Notes: generated from the sequence alone by a model not told the origin. Shown: positions 1 through 8,796, numbered from the stretch's first letter. The stretch: 64,000 bases of DNA from Actinokineospora sp. NBRC 105648 (GCF_030269645.1 NZ_BSTR01000018.1:62001-126000), one strand, 5' to 3'. Numbers and translations are program-made.

Positions 1-410
1 AGCGCCGGCCTGGTGCGGGCCATCGGGATCGTGTCGCCGGGGTTGAGCACGGCGTTCGGGTCGTAGCCCGGGCCCTGGCTGAGCGCGACGTAGCGCTGGC
101 CCACCAGGTTGCGGAACTTGATCTGCGCGGTGACCGAGGCGGGCAGCTTGCGGCCCGCGTCGACGGAGAAGGTGACCTGGGCCTGCGTGCGGTCGGCGAC
201 CGCGACCTCCTCGACCTGGCCCACCCGGACACCCGCGATGCGCACGTCGTCGCCGGGCAGCAGCAGCGTGGCGTCGGAGAAGCGCGCCGCGTAGCTGTTG
301 GTGGCGCTGAGGTTGGTGTTGGCGATGCTGATCGCGAGCACGCCGGTGGCCGCGATGGTGACCACCATGAACACGGCCAGCTTGATCAGCGGCGGGACGA
401 GGCTCCTCAC
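1..410 (-). CDS. MCE family protein MceB, N-terminal part (cut by window edge)
   Basis: Reading leftward from a GTG at 410, the frame stays open to the window edge. It gives an N-terminal signal/anchor helix (VFMVVTIAATGVLAIS) and the start of an MCE domain (LLLPGDDVRIAGVRVGQVEEV, then FRNLVGQRYVAL). MCE proteins are anchored outside the membrane and form the substrate tunnel of Mce lipid importers. The GTG overlaps the stop of the preceding mceA-type gene (GTGA), so the two are translationally coupled. Its position directly after the first mce gene makes it the MceB-type subunit. The C-terminus lies outside the window. Confidence 0.85.
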   Translation of the reverse strand, partial: MRSLVPPLIKLAVFMVVTIAATGVLAISIANTNLSATNSYAARFSDATLLLPGDDVRIAGVRVGQVEEVAVADRTQAQVTFSVDAGRKLPASVTAQIKFRNLVGQRYVALSQGPGYDPNAVLNPGDTIPMARTRPA

Positions 411-1768
411 CGGATGCTCACCTCCGCGCCGCGGAAGGCCGGGCCGAGCAGCAGCGTGCTCCAGCCGGGCACCTGCCGCGGGTCGTCGACCCCCAGGCCC
501 GGCGCGAGCAGCTGCTGCATGAAGGCGGCCTCCTGCGGGGAGTTGGCGATGCCCAGGCCGTCGGTGTCGGCCGCCGAGCTCGGCGAGGTCTGCCCGAGGT
601 TGGCGGTGTTCGCGCCGGGCAGCAGACCGTCCTGTGTGGAGCGGGCGGCCGCGGGGCTGGACGCGCCGTCCTTGAGCGGGCCGTCGGGCGGGGACTGCGG
701 GAACGGCGAGGGGAACTTGGTGAAGTCGTAGCAGCGCGGGCCGCGGTCCTCGTCGTAGCGCGGGGTGTCGACACCGGGCTTGTACGGGCCGCGGTTGACG
801 GTGATCTCGATCGTGGCGTGCAGACCGGGCTGGTTGGTGCCCTTGCCCAGCGCGGTGTCGAGGGCGTCGACGTCCTCGGAGAGCAGCTGCAGCAGGCACG
901 GGTACTCGGGCGAGTAGCGCGCCAGTGTCTCCAGCGTGGGCCGCGAGGAGTCGGTGAGCTGGATCAGGTTGTTCTTGTTGACCCGCAGGAACGACTCCAG
1001 GTCGCGCGCGGCGGTGGTCGTGGTGGCGAACAGCGAGTCGAGGTTCGCGCGCTGGTCGGCGACGGTCTTGGACGTCACAGTGAGGTCGGTGAGTGCCTGC
1101 ACGAGGTCGGGCGCGGCGTCGCTGTAGGTGTCGGTGACCGTGGCCAGCGTGCGCAGGTCCTGCTGCAGCTTGGGCAGGTGCGGGTTGAGGTCGCCGACGA
1201 GTTCGCCCAGGTCGGACAGGGTGTCACCGAGCGATTTGCCACGGCCCTCGAGGGCGGTGGAGATCGCGGTGAGCGTGCTGGACAGCTTCTGCGGCTGGAC
1301 CGCCTGGAGCACCGGCAGCAGGCTCTCCAACGCCTGCTCCAGCTCGACCGCCTTGACCGAGGTGTCCTGGGTGATCCGGTCGCCCGCGGCCAGCGTGGTC
1401 GGCGCCGCGTTCTCCGGGATCTGCAGCGCGACGTAGCGCTCGCCGAACAGCGTCTTGGGCAGGAAGCGGGCCGAGACGTTGCTCGGGATGACGTCGATCT
1501 TCTCCGGGTCGATCGCCAGGTCGAGCTCGGCGCCGGTCGCGGTCGGGGTGATCTTGCGGACCTCGCCGACGATCAGCCCGCGCACCTTCACATCGGAGTG
1601 CACGGCCAACTGGTTGCCGACCTTGTCGGTGGTCAGGGTGACCGAGTCGACCGCAGTGAACGCCTTGTTGTACATCGCGATGCTCAGGCTCACCAGGCCC
1701 GCGACCAGCGCGAGGAACGCCAGCCCGTAGAGCCTGCGCTTGATCACCTGCCCGAGGCCGCCGCTCAT
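407..1768 (-). CDS. MCE family protein MceA
   Basis: This 453-aa protein starts with a membrane anchor near residues 12-32 and continues into an MCE domain (SDVKVRGLIVGEVRKI, then LFGERYVALQIP). A long helical middle part (about 140-300) and a low-complexity tail follow. MceA-type proteins belong to the hexameric tunnel carrying lipids or sterols across the actinobacterial cell envelope to the YrbE permeases. The ATG overlaps the yrbE4B stop by 4 nt (ATGA), and the mceB GTG overlaps its own stop, so it sits inside a tightly coupled operon. The substrate (fatty acids, sterols or other lipids) cannot be told from sequence. Confidence 0.9.
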   Translation of the reverse strand: MSGGLGQVIKRRLYGLAFLALVAGLVSLSIAMYNKAFTAVDSVTLTTDKVGNQLAVHSDVKVRGLIVGEVRKITPTATGAELDLAIDPEKIDVIPSNVSARFLPKTLFGERYVALQIPENAAPTTLAAGDRITQDTSVKAVELEQALESLLPVLQAVQPQKLSSTLTAISTALEGRGKSLGDTLSDLGELVGDLNPHLPKLQQDLRTLATVTDTYSDAAPDLVQALTDLTVTSKTVADQRANLDSLFATTTTAARDLESFLRVNKNNLIQLTDSSRPTLETLARYSPEYPCLLQLLSEDVDALDTALGKGTNQPGLHATIEITVNRGPYKPGVDTPRYDEDRGPRCYDFTKFPSPFPQSPPDGPLKDGASSPAAARSTQDGLLPGANTANLGQTSPSSAADTDGLGIANSPQEAAFMQQLLAPGLGVDDPRQVPGWSTLLLGPAFRGAEVSIR

Positions 1769-2616
1769 CCCGCGATCCGCACCGTCGTGGTGGTGCCCCA
1801 GATCGCGAAGCCGATGAAGAAGTTGACCAGCGCGACGGTGACGATGGTGGTGCGCACCGCCCGGCCCACCGCGATGCCGACCCCGGCCGGGCCGCCGCTG
1901 GCGGTGTAGCCGTAGTAGCAGTGCGACAGGATGATGATCACCGCGAAGATCAGCACCTTGCCGAAGGACCAGAACACGTCCTCCGGGGGTAAGAAGAGGT
2001 TGAAGTAGTGGTCGTAGGTGCCCGCCGACTGGCCGTAGAAGTAGACGGTGATCGTCCTGGACGCGAGGTACGAGGTCAGCAGCCCGATGATGTAGAGCGG
2101 GATGACCGCGATGAAGCCCGCGATGATCCGGGTGGTCACCAGGAACGGCAGGCTGGGCACGGCCATCACCTCGAGCGCGTCGATCTCCTCGGAGATCCGC
2201 ATCGCGCCCAGCTGCGCGGTGAAGCCGGAGCCGACGGTGGCCGAGAGCGCCAGGCCCGCGACCAGCGGCGCGATCTCCCGGGTGTTGATGTAGGCCGAGG
2301 CGAACCCGGAGAACGCGGCGGTGCCGATCTGGTCGAGCGCGGCGTAGCCCTGCAGGCCGACCACGACCCCGGTGAACACGGTGAGCCCGACCATCACCCC
2401 GACCGTGCCGCCGATGACCGCGAGCGCGCCGCTGCCGAAGCTGACCTCGGCCAGCAGGCGCATGGTCTCGCGGGTGTAGCGGCGCAGCGCGCGCGGGATC
2501 CAGGCGATGGCCCGGATGTAGAAGGAGAGCTGGTCGCCGAGCTGGTCCAGCGTCTGGAGTGGACGGTCGATGGTCTTGCGCGCCGCGCGCCGGGCGGAGT
2601 TGCCGATCGAGGCCAT
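1765..2616 (-). CDS. YrbE4B/MlaE-type permease
   Basis: A 283-aa integral membrane protein of the MlaE/YrbE family, with about five hydrophobic segments and the family motif region around EEIDALEVMAVPSLPFLV. With YrbE4A it forms the permease core of the Mce importer. An in-frame open stretch continues upstream, but the ATG at 2616 gives the normal family N-terminus (MASIGNSARRAARK) and follows yrbE4A by 2 nt with a GGGGAG-type Shine-Dalgarno site. It contains one TTA codon (1990-1992, minus strand), the rare leucine codon of high-GC actinomycetes. Confidence 0.93.
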   Translation of the reverse strand: MASIGNSARRAARKTIDRPLQTLDQLGDQLSFYIRAIAWIPRALRRYTRETMRLLAEVSFGSGALAVIGGTVGVMVGLTVFTGVVVGLQGYAALDQIGTAAFSGFASAYINTREIAPLVAGLALSATVGSGFTAQLGAMRISEEIDALEVMAVPSLPFLVTTRIIAGFIAVIPLYIIGLLTSYLASRTITVYFYGQSAGTYDHYFNLFLPPEDVFWSFGKVLIFAVIIILSHCYYGYTASGGPAGVGIAVGRAVRTTIVTVALVNFFIGFAIWGTTTTVRIAG

Positions 2617-2618
2617 GC

Positions 2619-3416
2619 TCAGCTCCCCTTCGCCGGGACGACCTGCAGGTAGACCGCGGTCAGCACGAAGTTGACGAAGAACAGCAGCAGGAACGTGATC
2701 ACCACGGACTGGTTGACCGCGTCGCCGACGCCCTTGGGGCCGCCCTTGGGGTTGAGGCCGCGGTAGGCGGCCACCACCCCGGCGATGAAGCCGAAGATCA
2801 GCGCCTTGAGCTCGCTGATCCACAGGTCCGGCAGCTGGGCCAGCGCGGAGAAGCTGGCCAGGTAGGCACCCGGGGTACCGCCCTGGAGGACCACGTTGAA
2901 GAAGTAGCCGCCCATCACCCCGACCACGCTGACCAGGCCGTTGAGCAGCACCGCCACCAGCATCGCGGCCAGCACCCTGGGCACGACCAGCCGCTGCACC
3001 GGGGAGACGCCGAGCACCTCCATGGCGTCGATCTCCTCGCGGATGGTGCGCGAGCCGATGTCGGCGCAGATCGCCGAGCCGCCCGCACCGGCCACCAGCA
3101 GCGCGGTGACCAGCGGCGCGGCCTGCTGGATGATCGCCAGCACGCTGGCCGCGCCGGTGAACGACTGCGCGCCCAGCTGCACGATCAGCGTGCCCAGCTG
3201 CAGCGCCACGATCGCGCCGAACGGGATCGCGACCAGCGCGGTGGGCAGGATCGTCACGCTGGCGATGAACCAGCACTGCTGGATGAACTCCCGGGTCTGG
3301 AACGGGCGCCGGAAGATGTTGACCACGACGTCGAGGCCGAGCGCGAACAGCCGCCCGGTCTCGCGCAGCGCCCCCGCGCCCGGGAAGTCGGACTTCTTGG
3401 CGGCCCCGGCGGTCAT
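2619..3416 (-). CDS. YrbE4A/MlaE-type permease
   Basis: A 265-aa MlaE-family permease, partner of YrbE4B. It shows several transmembrane segments and the conserved family block EEIDAMEVLGVSPVQRLVVPR, which in MlaE couples to the ATPase. The start is the ATG at 3416 because it overlaps the ATPase stop (ATGA, 3413-3416). A longer in-frame extension upstream is only the shadow of the ATPase gene. Together with the ATPase at 3413-4573 it completes the energised part of the Mce transporter. Confidence 0.93.
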   Translation of the reverse strand: MTAGAAKKSDFPGAGALRETGRLFALGLDVVVNIFRRPFQTREFIQQCWFIASVTILPTALVAIPFGAIVALQLGTLIVQLGAQSFTGAASVLAIIQQAAPLVTALLVAGAGGSAICADIGSRTIREEIDAMEVLGVSPVQRLVVPRVLAAMLVAVLLNGLVSVVGVMGGYFFNVVLQGGTPGAYLASFSALAQLPDLWISELKALIFGFIAGVVAAYRGLNPKGGPKGVGDAVNQSVVITFLLLFFVNFVLTAVYLQVVPAKGS

Positions 3417-4573
3417 CCGCGACCACCGGGCGGTGACCAGCTCGTGCGGGGCAGCTCGGCGATCTCCTGGGTCTCCCCCAGGTCGCCGCTGAACTGCTCC
3501 GGCGCCTGCCGAGGCCAGGGGCTCGGCGACACGGGACTTGGAGAAACGGTGGCCGGGACCCGGTGGGAGTGCACGTTGTAGCGGGCGCGCTCGGCGTCGG
3601 TCAGCGAGGCGATGATGCCCTCCTGCGCCGCGGCGGGCAGCTCGTGCAGGATCCGCATGACCCGGTCCTTGCGGCGGCGCACGGCCTGGCGCTCCGGCAG
3701 CCCCGGGGTCGGCTCGATCTGCGGCACGATCCCGCGCAGGTCCTCGGTGGAGGAGCCGTCGGAGTGACCCGCGTCGGCGTGCGCCTGCTCCTGCGCCATC
3801 TGCGCGGCGTCCTTCTCCTCGGACATGCCGATCGGACCGAGGCGCCGGCCGTTGAGGAACTGCTCGACCACCGGCTCGTCGCTGGTCAGCAGCACCTCGC
3901 GCGGGCCGAACATGACCAGTTCTTTGCGGAAGAGCATGCCCAGGTTGTCCGGCACCGTCCGGGCCAGGTTGATGTTGTGCGTGACGATCAGGATGGTGGC
4001 GTCGATCTGGGCGTTGAGGTCGATCAGCAGCTGGCTCAGGTAGGCCGTGCGGACCGGGTCCAGGCCGGAGTCCGGCTCGTCGCACAGGATGATCTCCGGG
4101 TCGAGCACCAGCGCCCGGGCCAGTCCGGCGCGCTTGCGCATACCGCCGGAGATCTCACCGGGGAGCTTCTTCTCCGCGCCCTGCAGACCGGTCAGCTCGA
4201 GCTTGTCCAGCACGATCCGCTTGATCTCGGCCTCGGACTTCTTGGTGTGCTCGCGCAGCGGGAAGGCCACGTTGTCGAACAGGTTCATCGAGCCGAACAG
4301 CGCGCCGTCCTGGAACAGCACGCCGAAGAGCTTGCGGGTCTCGTACAGCTTCGCCTCGCTGCACGTCACGATGTCCACACCGTTGATGACGCACCGGCCC
4401 CGGTCGGGCTTGAGCAGGCCGATCATCGACTTGAGGAACACGGACTTGCCGGTGCCCGACGGCCCGAGCATGACCGAGACCTCACCGGGCGGCAGGGTCA
4501 GCGTGACATCCCGCCAGATGGCCTGGTTCCCGAAGGACTTCGTCAGCCCCTCGATGACCACCTCGGCGCCCAT
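3413..4573 (-). CDS. mkl: Mce transporter ATPase (MceG/Mkl)
   Basis: A 386-aa ABC ATPase. Walker A is GPSGTGKS (37-44), the Q-loop FQDG (87-90), the signature ISGGM (141-145) and Walker B IILCDEP (161-167). The MlaF/Mkl group is recognised by this signature and by a C-terminal extension; here residues about 250-386 are hydrophilic and proline-rich. It energises Mce lipid import. In Mycobacterium tuberculosis the single mkl gene lies near rplJ-rplL but away from the mce operons. Here the same neighbourhood is kept and the ATPase is the first gene of a complete yrbE-mce operon. Confidence 0.92.
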   Translation of the reverse strand: MGAEVVIEGLTKSFGNQAIWRDVTLTLPPGEVSVMLGPSGTGKSVFLKSMIGLLKPDRGRCVINGVDIVTCSEAKLYETRKLFGVLFQDGALFGSMNLFDNVAFPLREHTKKSEAEIKRIVLDKLELTGLQGAEKKLPGEISGGMRKRAGLARALVLDPEIILCDEPDSGLDPVRTAYLSQLLIDLNAQIDATILIVTHNINLARTVPDNLGMLFRKELVMFGPREVLLTSDEPVVEQFLNGRRLGPIGMSEEKDAAQMAQEQAHADAGHSDGSSTEDLRGIVPQIEPTPGLPERQAVRRRKDRVMRILHELPAAAQEGIIASLTDAERARYNVHSHRVPATVSPSPVSPSPWPRQAPEQFSGDLGETQEIAELPRTSWSPPGGRG

Positions 4574-4899
4574 CGAACCTCCCTCGTACCGCGGCGATGA
4601 CCGGCGTGGGCCTGATCACCGCTGTCACTGAGGTGCAACGACGGCGACCCGCACTGGTTACTCGCGAAGTTACTGCCGAGTTGGAAAAGTACTCGGATCC
4701 TTCCGCGATCGCCCATCTGGGTCTCACCACCCCCGGCCCCACCCCGGCCAGCCGCCCCCGTTCCCACCTCCGACCCCAGCCACCCCGCCGACCCGTCCCC
4801 ACCCCACCGGCCGGCCTCCGCTACGCACCCGCAGGCCGCCCACAAAACCCCACCCCGCCGACCACTCCCGCCCCTGCATCCCATACGCAGCCAAAAACA
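4574..4899 (-). promoter_or_regulatory. Upstream region of the mce operon
   Basis: About 330 bp without a convincing gene lie between the mkl start and the hairpin at 4900. The part next to mkl must hold the operon promoter. A partly palindromic element with repeated GTAAC units lies at 4657-4674 (GTTAC, then TCGCGA, then GTTAC on the plus strand) and could be an operator; no regulator gene is adjacent. The stretch 4725-4870 is C-rich low-complexity sequence in which I see nothing. Confidence 0.3.
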
Positions 4900-4956
4900 C
4901 GGGCTGTATCCCCTTGTCAAGGCATCTTTCCCGCCTTGACAAGGGGATACAGCCCG
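4900..4956. repeat. Perfect 24-bp inverted repeat (strong stem-loop)
   Basis: Arms 4900-4923 and 4933-4956 are exact reverse complements around a 9-nt loop (ATCTTTCCC). It lies downstream of the rplL terminator and upstream of the mce operon. It could be a second transcription barrier protecting mkl-mce from ribosomal read-through. There is no long U-run after either arm, so intrinsic termination is not certain. Confidence 0.7.
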
Positions 4957-5000
4957 TAGTCACACTTGGCGTAGGGGAAGCAGGGAACCCCGGGGCGCGG

Positions 5001-5048
5001 TGGCAAAAGAAACAGGGCCCGACACCGTGCGGTGTCGGACCCTGTTTC
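5001..5048 (-). terminator. rho-independent terminator of rplJ-rplL
   Basis: Arms 5009-5026 and 5031-5048 pair over 18 positions with a single mismatch around a GTGC loop. On the minus strand the stem is followed by TTTCTTTTG. It starts 16 nt beyond the rplL stop. Confidence 0.85.
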
Positions 5049-5064
5049 GAGCAGTGGGGCTAGA

Positions 5065-5451
5065 TCACTTGATGGTGATCTTGGCGCCAGCGGCCTCGAG
5101 CTTCTCCTTGGCGGCCTCGGCGGCCTCCTTGGCGACCTTCTCCAGGACGGCCTTCGGAGCGGCCTCGACCAGCTCCTTGGCCTCCTTGAGGCCCAGGCCC
5201 GAGACGACCTCGCGGACGACCTTGATGACCTGGATCTTCTTGTCGCCTGCGGCCTCGAGGACGACGTCGAACTCGTCCTGCTCCTCGGCGGCCTCGACCG
5301 GGGCAGCGCCCGGGCCTGCGGCGGCGATGGCGACCGGAGCGGCGGCGGTGACCTCGAAGGTCTCCTCGAACTGCTTCACGAACGCCGAGAGCTCGAGGAG
5401 AGTCATCTCCTTGAAAGCGTCGAGCAGCTCGTCGGTGCTGAGCTTCGCCAT
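5065..5451 (-). CDS. rplL: 50S ribosomal protein L7/L12
   Basis: A 128-aa acidic protein with the two L7/L12 parts: an N-terminal dimerisation region ([28 protein letters not shown]), an Ala/Pro hinge (about 45-60), and a C-terminal domain (DEFDVVL, then [11 protein letters not shown] and [10 protein letters not shown]). It forms the flexible stalk that recruits translation factors. The ATG at 5451 has a GAAAGG ribosome-binding site 7 nt upstream; an 8-residue upstream extension has no such support. It is co-transcribed with rplJ, 63 bp upstream. Confidence 0.98.
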   Translation of the reverse strand: MAKLSTDELLDAFKEMTLLELSAFVKQFEETFEVTAAAPVAIAAAGPGAAPVEAAEEQDEFDVVLEAAGDKKIQVIKVVREVVSGLGLKEAKELVEAAPKAVLEKVAKEAAEAAKEKLEAAGAKITIK

Positions 5452-5514
5452 GATGGCGTTCCTTTCACTAAACACACCCGGTCAAGCGGGCGCGGTCCAT
5501 TTCCGGGTGGTAAA

Positions 5515-6075
5515 TCAGCTCTCGGCTGCAGCGTCCTCGGCGGGAGCCTCGGCACCGCCTTCGGCGGCCTTCTTCTCCTGCAGGGCAGCGGCCAGGCGGG
5601 CGATCTGCGAGGCCGGGGCGTTGAACAGCCCGGCGGCCTTGGCGAGGTTGCCCTTCATCGCGCCCGCCAGCTTGGCGAGCAGGACCTCACGGCTGTCGAG
5701 GTCGGCGATCTGCGCGACCTCTTCCACCGTGAGCGCGCGGCCGTCCATGTAGCCGCCCTTGATGACCAGGCCCTTGTTGTCCTTCGCGAAGTCGCGGAGC
5801 ACCTTCGCGGCGTCCACCGGCTCACCCTCGACGAAGGCGATCGCGGTGGGGCCCAGGAACAGGCTGTCGAGGCCGGACACACCCGCGTCGGCGGCAGCCC
5901 GCTTGACGAGGGTGTTCTTGGCGACGCGGTAGGACGTGCCAGAGCCGAGAGCGCGACGCAGCGTGGTCAGCTGGGCCACGGTGAGGCCGGTGTACTCGGT
6001 GACGACGGTTGCCGAGCTGGAGCGGAACTTGTCCGCGATCTCGGCGACTGCACTCACCTTTGCGGGCTTCGCCAT
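5515..6075 (-). CDS. rplJ: 50S ribosomal protein L10
   Basis: A 186-aa protein with the L10 pattern: [18 protein letters not shown] near the N-terminus, [12 protein letters not shown], and a C-terminal helix that binds L7/L12 dimers ([17 protein letters not shown]). It anchors the L7/L12 stalk to 23S rRNA. The ATG at 6075 is preceded by GAGGAGG, so a long upstream in-frame extension is rejected. Expression is probably controlled by the leader described at 6076-6300. It forms a two-gene operon with rplL. Confidence 0.98.
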   Translation of the reverse strand: MAKPAKVSAVAEIADKFRSSSATVVTEYTGLTVAQLTTLRRALGSGTSYRVAKNTLVKRAAADAGVSGLDSLFLGPTAIAFVEGEPVDAAKVLRDFAKDNKGLVIKGGYMDGRALTVEEVAQIADLDSREVLLAKLAGAMKGNLAKAAGLFNAPASQIARLAAALQEKKAAEGGAEAPAEDAAAES

Positions 6076-6300
6076 GGGTCGCCTCCTCTCGTGATGCGGG
6101 GGAAATCGCCGGCACCCGAGGGTCGTGCAACGACAAACGCCCCGGCGCAGATGGCACGGGGCGTGGGAGAGTGCTGGGCACTCACTACGAACCTCGTCCT
6201 CCTGCGCGGGCCGCCCGCTGCTGCGGGACCTTCGGCTCCGGCGCCTCGCGGCACTGGAGCAACCAGCGGTCTTCGGTGAACCAGGGGCAACAGTACGCCC
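6076..6300 (-). promoter_or_regulatory. Ribosomal protein L10 leader with attenuator-like hairpin
   Basis: The minus-strand transcript upstream of rplJ has features of the L10 autoregulatory leader. A CCGAAGACCGCTGG element, which resembles the kink-turn L10-binding arm, lies at about 6260-6278. A GCGCAGGAGGACGAGG strand lies at about 6191-6206. A GC hairpin follows (arms 6137-6144 and 6157-6164) with TTTGTCGTT downstream, consistent with an attenuator. By analogy, excess L10(L12) complex would bind and lower rplJL expression. The outer limits are approximate, and the assignment rests on position plus short motifs. Confidence 0.65.
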
Positions 6301-6339
6301 AGGCCGCCGCCGCCACCAAATCGGGGTCCCGGACACGGC

Positions 6340-7119
6340 ATGATGTTGGTCATGGCCGATCACGAGCACCCGGAACGCGACCAGCCGATCAGCGGCCCGC
6401 CCGCCATCCGGCCGCCGGGCCCGCCCCCGGCCGGTGTTCCCGGTGACGAGCAGTGGCGGCAGTTCCAGGAGTTCCAGCGCTTCCAGGAGTTCCAGCGGAC
6501 GCAGGGAGAGCTGCCGGAGGGCCCGTCGCCGCGCAGGCGCAGGCCGTTGTGGCTGCGCGTCCTGCTGAACCGCTGGTTCCGGCGGCTGGTGTTCCTGCTG
6601 GTCGTGCTGCTCGCCCTGTCCTGGGCCTACGACCACTACTTCGGCAACCCGGACGAGGACAAACCGGCGTCCGAGACCGGCGGCCAGCGGACGAAGAACA
6701 CCCTGCTCTTCGCCACCAGCGCCAAGGAGGCGGTGCGGGCGTTCTACGACAACGTCGCCCAGGACATCGCCAAGGACGCCTGCGGCAGGTTGGAGACCCT
6801 GGAGGTCGAGGACCAGTTCGCCCGCCACTTCAACGCCCCCGACTGCGTCTCGGCCATCCACCGGCTGCACGGCGAGGTGGAGAAGGGCCAGGTCAACAAC
6901 TACGCCGAGGTCCGCGTCCCGATCACGGTGGACCTGACGCCGGGTGCCGACGGCACGGTCGTGGTGAGCTCCTGCGACTTGGAGGTCGTCGGCGGCCCCC
7001 GCCTGGGGCGGTTCACGCTGCGGGTCATCCCGGAGTCGCGCGGCCAGCAGTGGATCATCTCCCGGCACGAGGCCGAGTCCTCGCCGTGCCCGGCTGACGC
7101 CAGCCCCCCAACCGGCTGA
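6340..7119 (+). CDS. Membrane-anchored protein of unknown function
   Basis: I do not recognise a named family. The 259-aa product has a Pro/Gln-rich cytoplasmic N-terminus containing a repeated FQEFQRF motif (about 42-53), a basic patch (RRRRPLWLR), one transmembrane helix (about residues 82-99: [18 protein letters not shown]) and an extracytoplasmic domain with three cysteines before the C-terminal one (about 154, 173 and 217). ATG 6340 is used; ATG 6352 is an alternative and neither has a good ribosome-binding site. It is transcribed opposite to the flanking ribosomal operons, between rplJ and rplA, so it interrupts the usual rplKAJL order. Confidence 0.7.
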   Translation: MMLVMADHEHPERDQPISGPPAIRPPGPPPAGVPGDEQWRQFQEFQRFQEFQRTQGELPEGPSPRRRRPLWLRVLLNRWFRRLVFLLVVLLALSWAYDHYFGNPDEDKPASETGGQRTKNTLLFATSAKEAVRAFYDNVAQDIAKDACGRLETLEVEDQFARHFNAPDCVSAIHRLHGEVEKGQVNNYAEVRVPITVDLTPGADGTVVVSSCDLEVVGGPRLGRFTLRVIPESRGQQWIISRHEAESSPCPADASPPTG

Positions 7120-7205
7120 GGTCGCACCCGTGCGTGCCCACGGGCAAGGTCGCCGACCGCCCTCTGGTGTCCCGCCGCTTGAGGTGCCCACAAGTGAAGA
7201 GGTGG

Positions 7206-7344
7206 GCTCGATCTGGTGGACTGCCTTTGTGCGGGGCCCCTAGGAACCCTGCGTGGGGAAAAAGGGAGGGGTGAAGGGATCCCCACGCCACAGCAAGTTT
7301 GCAGGGTCCCCCACCCCACACAAAGGCAGTCCACCAGATCGAGC
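7206..7344. repeat. 139-bp palindromic element with perfect 26-bp terminal inverted repeats
   Basis: The outer arms 7206-7231 and 7319-7344 are exact 26-nt reverse complements. A second hairpin is nested inside (7251-7259 with 7280-7288). Between them lie diverged but still similar halves (GGGG-rich, each ending in ACCCTGC). The element fills the gap between two converging transcription units, the 6340 gene and rplA. It may be a bidirectional terminator or a small non-autonomous mobile element of MITE type. I could not find a clear target-site duplication at its borders. Confidence 0.75.
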
Positions 7345-7433
7345 AGAGAGCGTCGGGGGCCGCCGGTACCAGCGGAGTCGACTTCTCTTCAAGAACCGCC
7401 GAGGGCTGCGGTCCTCCGGCTCCACCTTCTCGT

Positions 7434-7472
7434 GAAAAGCCAAAAGGGTGGTCCGCCGGAGCGGACCACCCT
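7434..7472 (-). terminator. rho-independent terminator of rplK-rplA
   Basis: A perfect 12-bp stem (7445-7456 with 7461-7472) and a 4-nt loop. On the minus strand it is followed by TTTTGGCTTTTC. It lies 15 bp beyond the rplA stop. Confidence 0.85.
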
Positions 7473-7487
7473 CTTGTGCCAGCGTGC

Positions 7488-8207
7488 TTAGACCGACGCG
7501 TCCTCTTCGAGGAGGTTGCGCAGGCGGGTCGGGTCGACCGGGATGCCGGGGCCCATGGTGGTGGAGAAGGTGATCTTGCGGAGGAACCGGCCCTTGGCCG
7601 CCGAGGGCTTGGCGCGCATGACCTCGTCGAGGGCGGCGGCGTAGTTCTCCACGAGCTTGGCCTGGTCGAAGGAGACCTTGCCGATCACCAGGTGCAGGTT
7701 GGACTGCTTGTCCACCCGGAAGTTGATCTTGCCGCCCTTGATCTCGTTGACCGCCTTGGTGACGTCCGGGGTCACCGTGCCGGTCTTCGGGTTCGGCATC
7801 AGGCCGCGCGGGCCGAGGATGCGGGCGATGCGACCGACCTTGGCCATCTGGTCGGGGGTGGCGATGGCGGCGTCGAAGTCGAGCCAGCCGCCCTGGATGC
7901 GCTCGATCAGGTCTTCGGAGCCGACCGCGTCGGCGCCCGCGGCCTCGGCCTCGGCGGCCTTGTCGCCGGTGGCGAAGACGATGACGCGGGCGGTCTTGCC
8001 GGTGCCGTGCGGCAGGTTGACCGTGCCGCGGACCATCTGGTCGGCCTTGCGCGGGTCGACACCGAGCCGGATGGCGACCTCGACGGTCGCGTCCAGCTTC
8101 ACCTTGGAGGTCTCCTTGGCGAGCTGGGCGGCCTCGAGCGGGCTGTAGAGCCGCTCGCGGTCGATCAGCTCGGCGGCCTCGCGATAGGCCTTGCTGCGCT
8201 TTGCCAT
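7488..8207 (-). CDS. rplA: 50S ribosomal protein L1
   Basis: A 239-aa protein of full L1 length, starting [18 protein letters not shown]. It shows the conserved stretches [20 protein letters not shown] and [14 protein letters not shown] that contact 23S rRNA at the L1 stalk. L1 also acts as a translational repressor of its own operon in many bacteria. The ATG at 8207 has AGGAA 6 nt upstream. It lies 107 bp downstream of rplK, probably on the same transcript. Confidence 0.98.
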   Translation of the reverse strand: MAKRSKAYREAAELIDRERLYSPLEAAQLAKETSKVKLDATVEVAIRLGVDPRKADQMVRGTVNLPHGTGKTARVIVFATGDKAAEAEAAGADAVGSEDLIERIQGGWLDFDAAIATPDQMAKVGRIARILGPRGLMPNPKTGTVTPDVTKAVNEIKGGKINFRVDKQSNLHLVIGKVSFDQAKLVENYAAALDEVMRAKPSAAKGRFLRKITFSTTMGPGIPVDPTRLRNLLEEDASV

Positions 8208-8314
8208 TGCTGTTCCTAGTCTTGTGTGCGAGCCGGGACAGGAAGTACCCGGTCGTCGCGGATCAGTTGTGGTGCGAGCCGGCGCGTGGCCCTCCCACGG
8301 AGTGCGGGGTACTG

Positions 8315-8746
8315 CTATTCGACCGTGATGCCCATCGAGCGGGCGGTGCCGGCGATGATCTTGGCGGCCTGGTCGATGTCGATCGCGTTCAGGTCGGTCT
8401 TCTTGGTCTCGGCGATCTCGCGGACCTGGTCCCAGGTGACCTTGGCGACCTTCTTGACGTGCGGCTCGGCCGAGCCCTTCTCGATCCCGGCGGCCTTGAG
8501 CAGCAGCTTGGCCGCGGGCGGGGTCTTGAGCTTGAAGTCGAACGAGCGGTCCTCGAACACGGAGATCTCGACCGGCACCACGGTGCCCCGCTGCGACTCG
8601 GTCGCGGCGTTGTAGGCCTTGCAGAACTCCATGATGTTGACGCCGTGCTGGCCCAGCGCGGGGCCGACCGGCGGGGCCGGGTTGGCCAGGCCCGCCTTGA
8701 TCTGCAGCTTGATGATCGCTGCGAGCTTCTTCTTCTTGGGTGGCAT
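8315..8746 (-). CDS. rplK: 50S ribosomal protein L11
   Basis: A 143-aa protein with the canonical N-terminus [19 protein letters not shown], the proline-rich [20 protein letters not shown] segment (site of thiostrepton-type antibiotic action) and the RNA-binding C-terminal domain ([11 protein letters not shown]). ATG 8746 is chosen because AGGAAG precedes it by 6 nt; an 18-residue extension upstream is not supported. Confidence 0.98.
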   Translation of the reverse strand: MPPKKKKLAAIIKLQIKAGLANPAPPVGPALGQHGVNIMEFCKAYNAATESQRGTVVPVEISVFEDRSFDFKLKTPPAAKLLLKAAGIEKGSAEPHVKKVAKVTWDQVREIAETKKTDLNAIDIDQAAKIIAGTARSMGITVE

Positions 8747-8796
8747 TTCGTGCTTCCTGTTGCAGTCGGGTGCGCCGCCGCCAGGCGGCGCGATGT

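Noticed and set aside
1765-3426. Single long fused permease frame from 3426
   Set aside because: The upstream ~270 codons are the wrong frame of yrbE4A; ATG 2616 gives the normal family start.
5515-7191. 558-codon version of rplJ
   Set aside because: The upstream part lies antisense to the 6340 gene and through the leader; ATG 6075 has GAGGAGG and the family N-terminus.
7216-7491. Several short frames starting MDCLC inside the palindromic element
   Set aside because: They arise on both strands from the inverted repeat itself and lack ribosome-binding sites.
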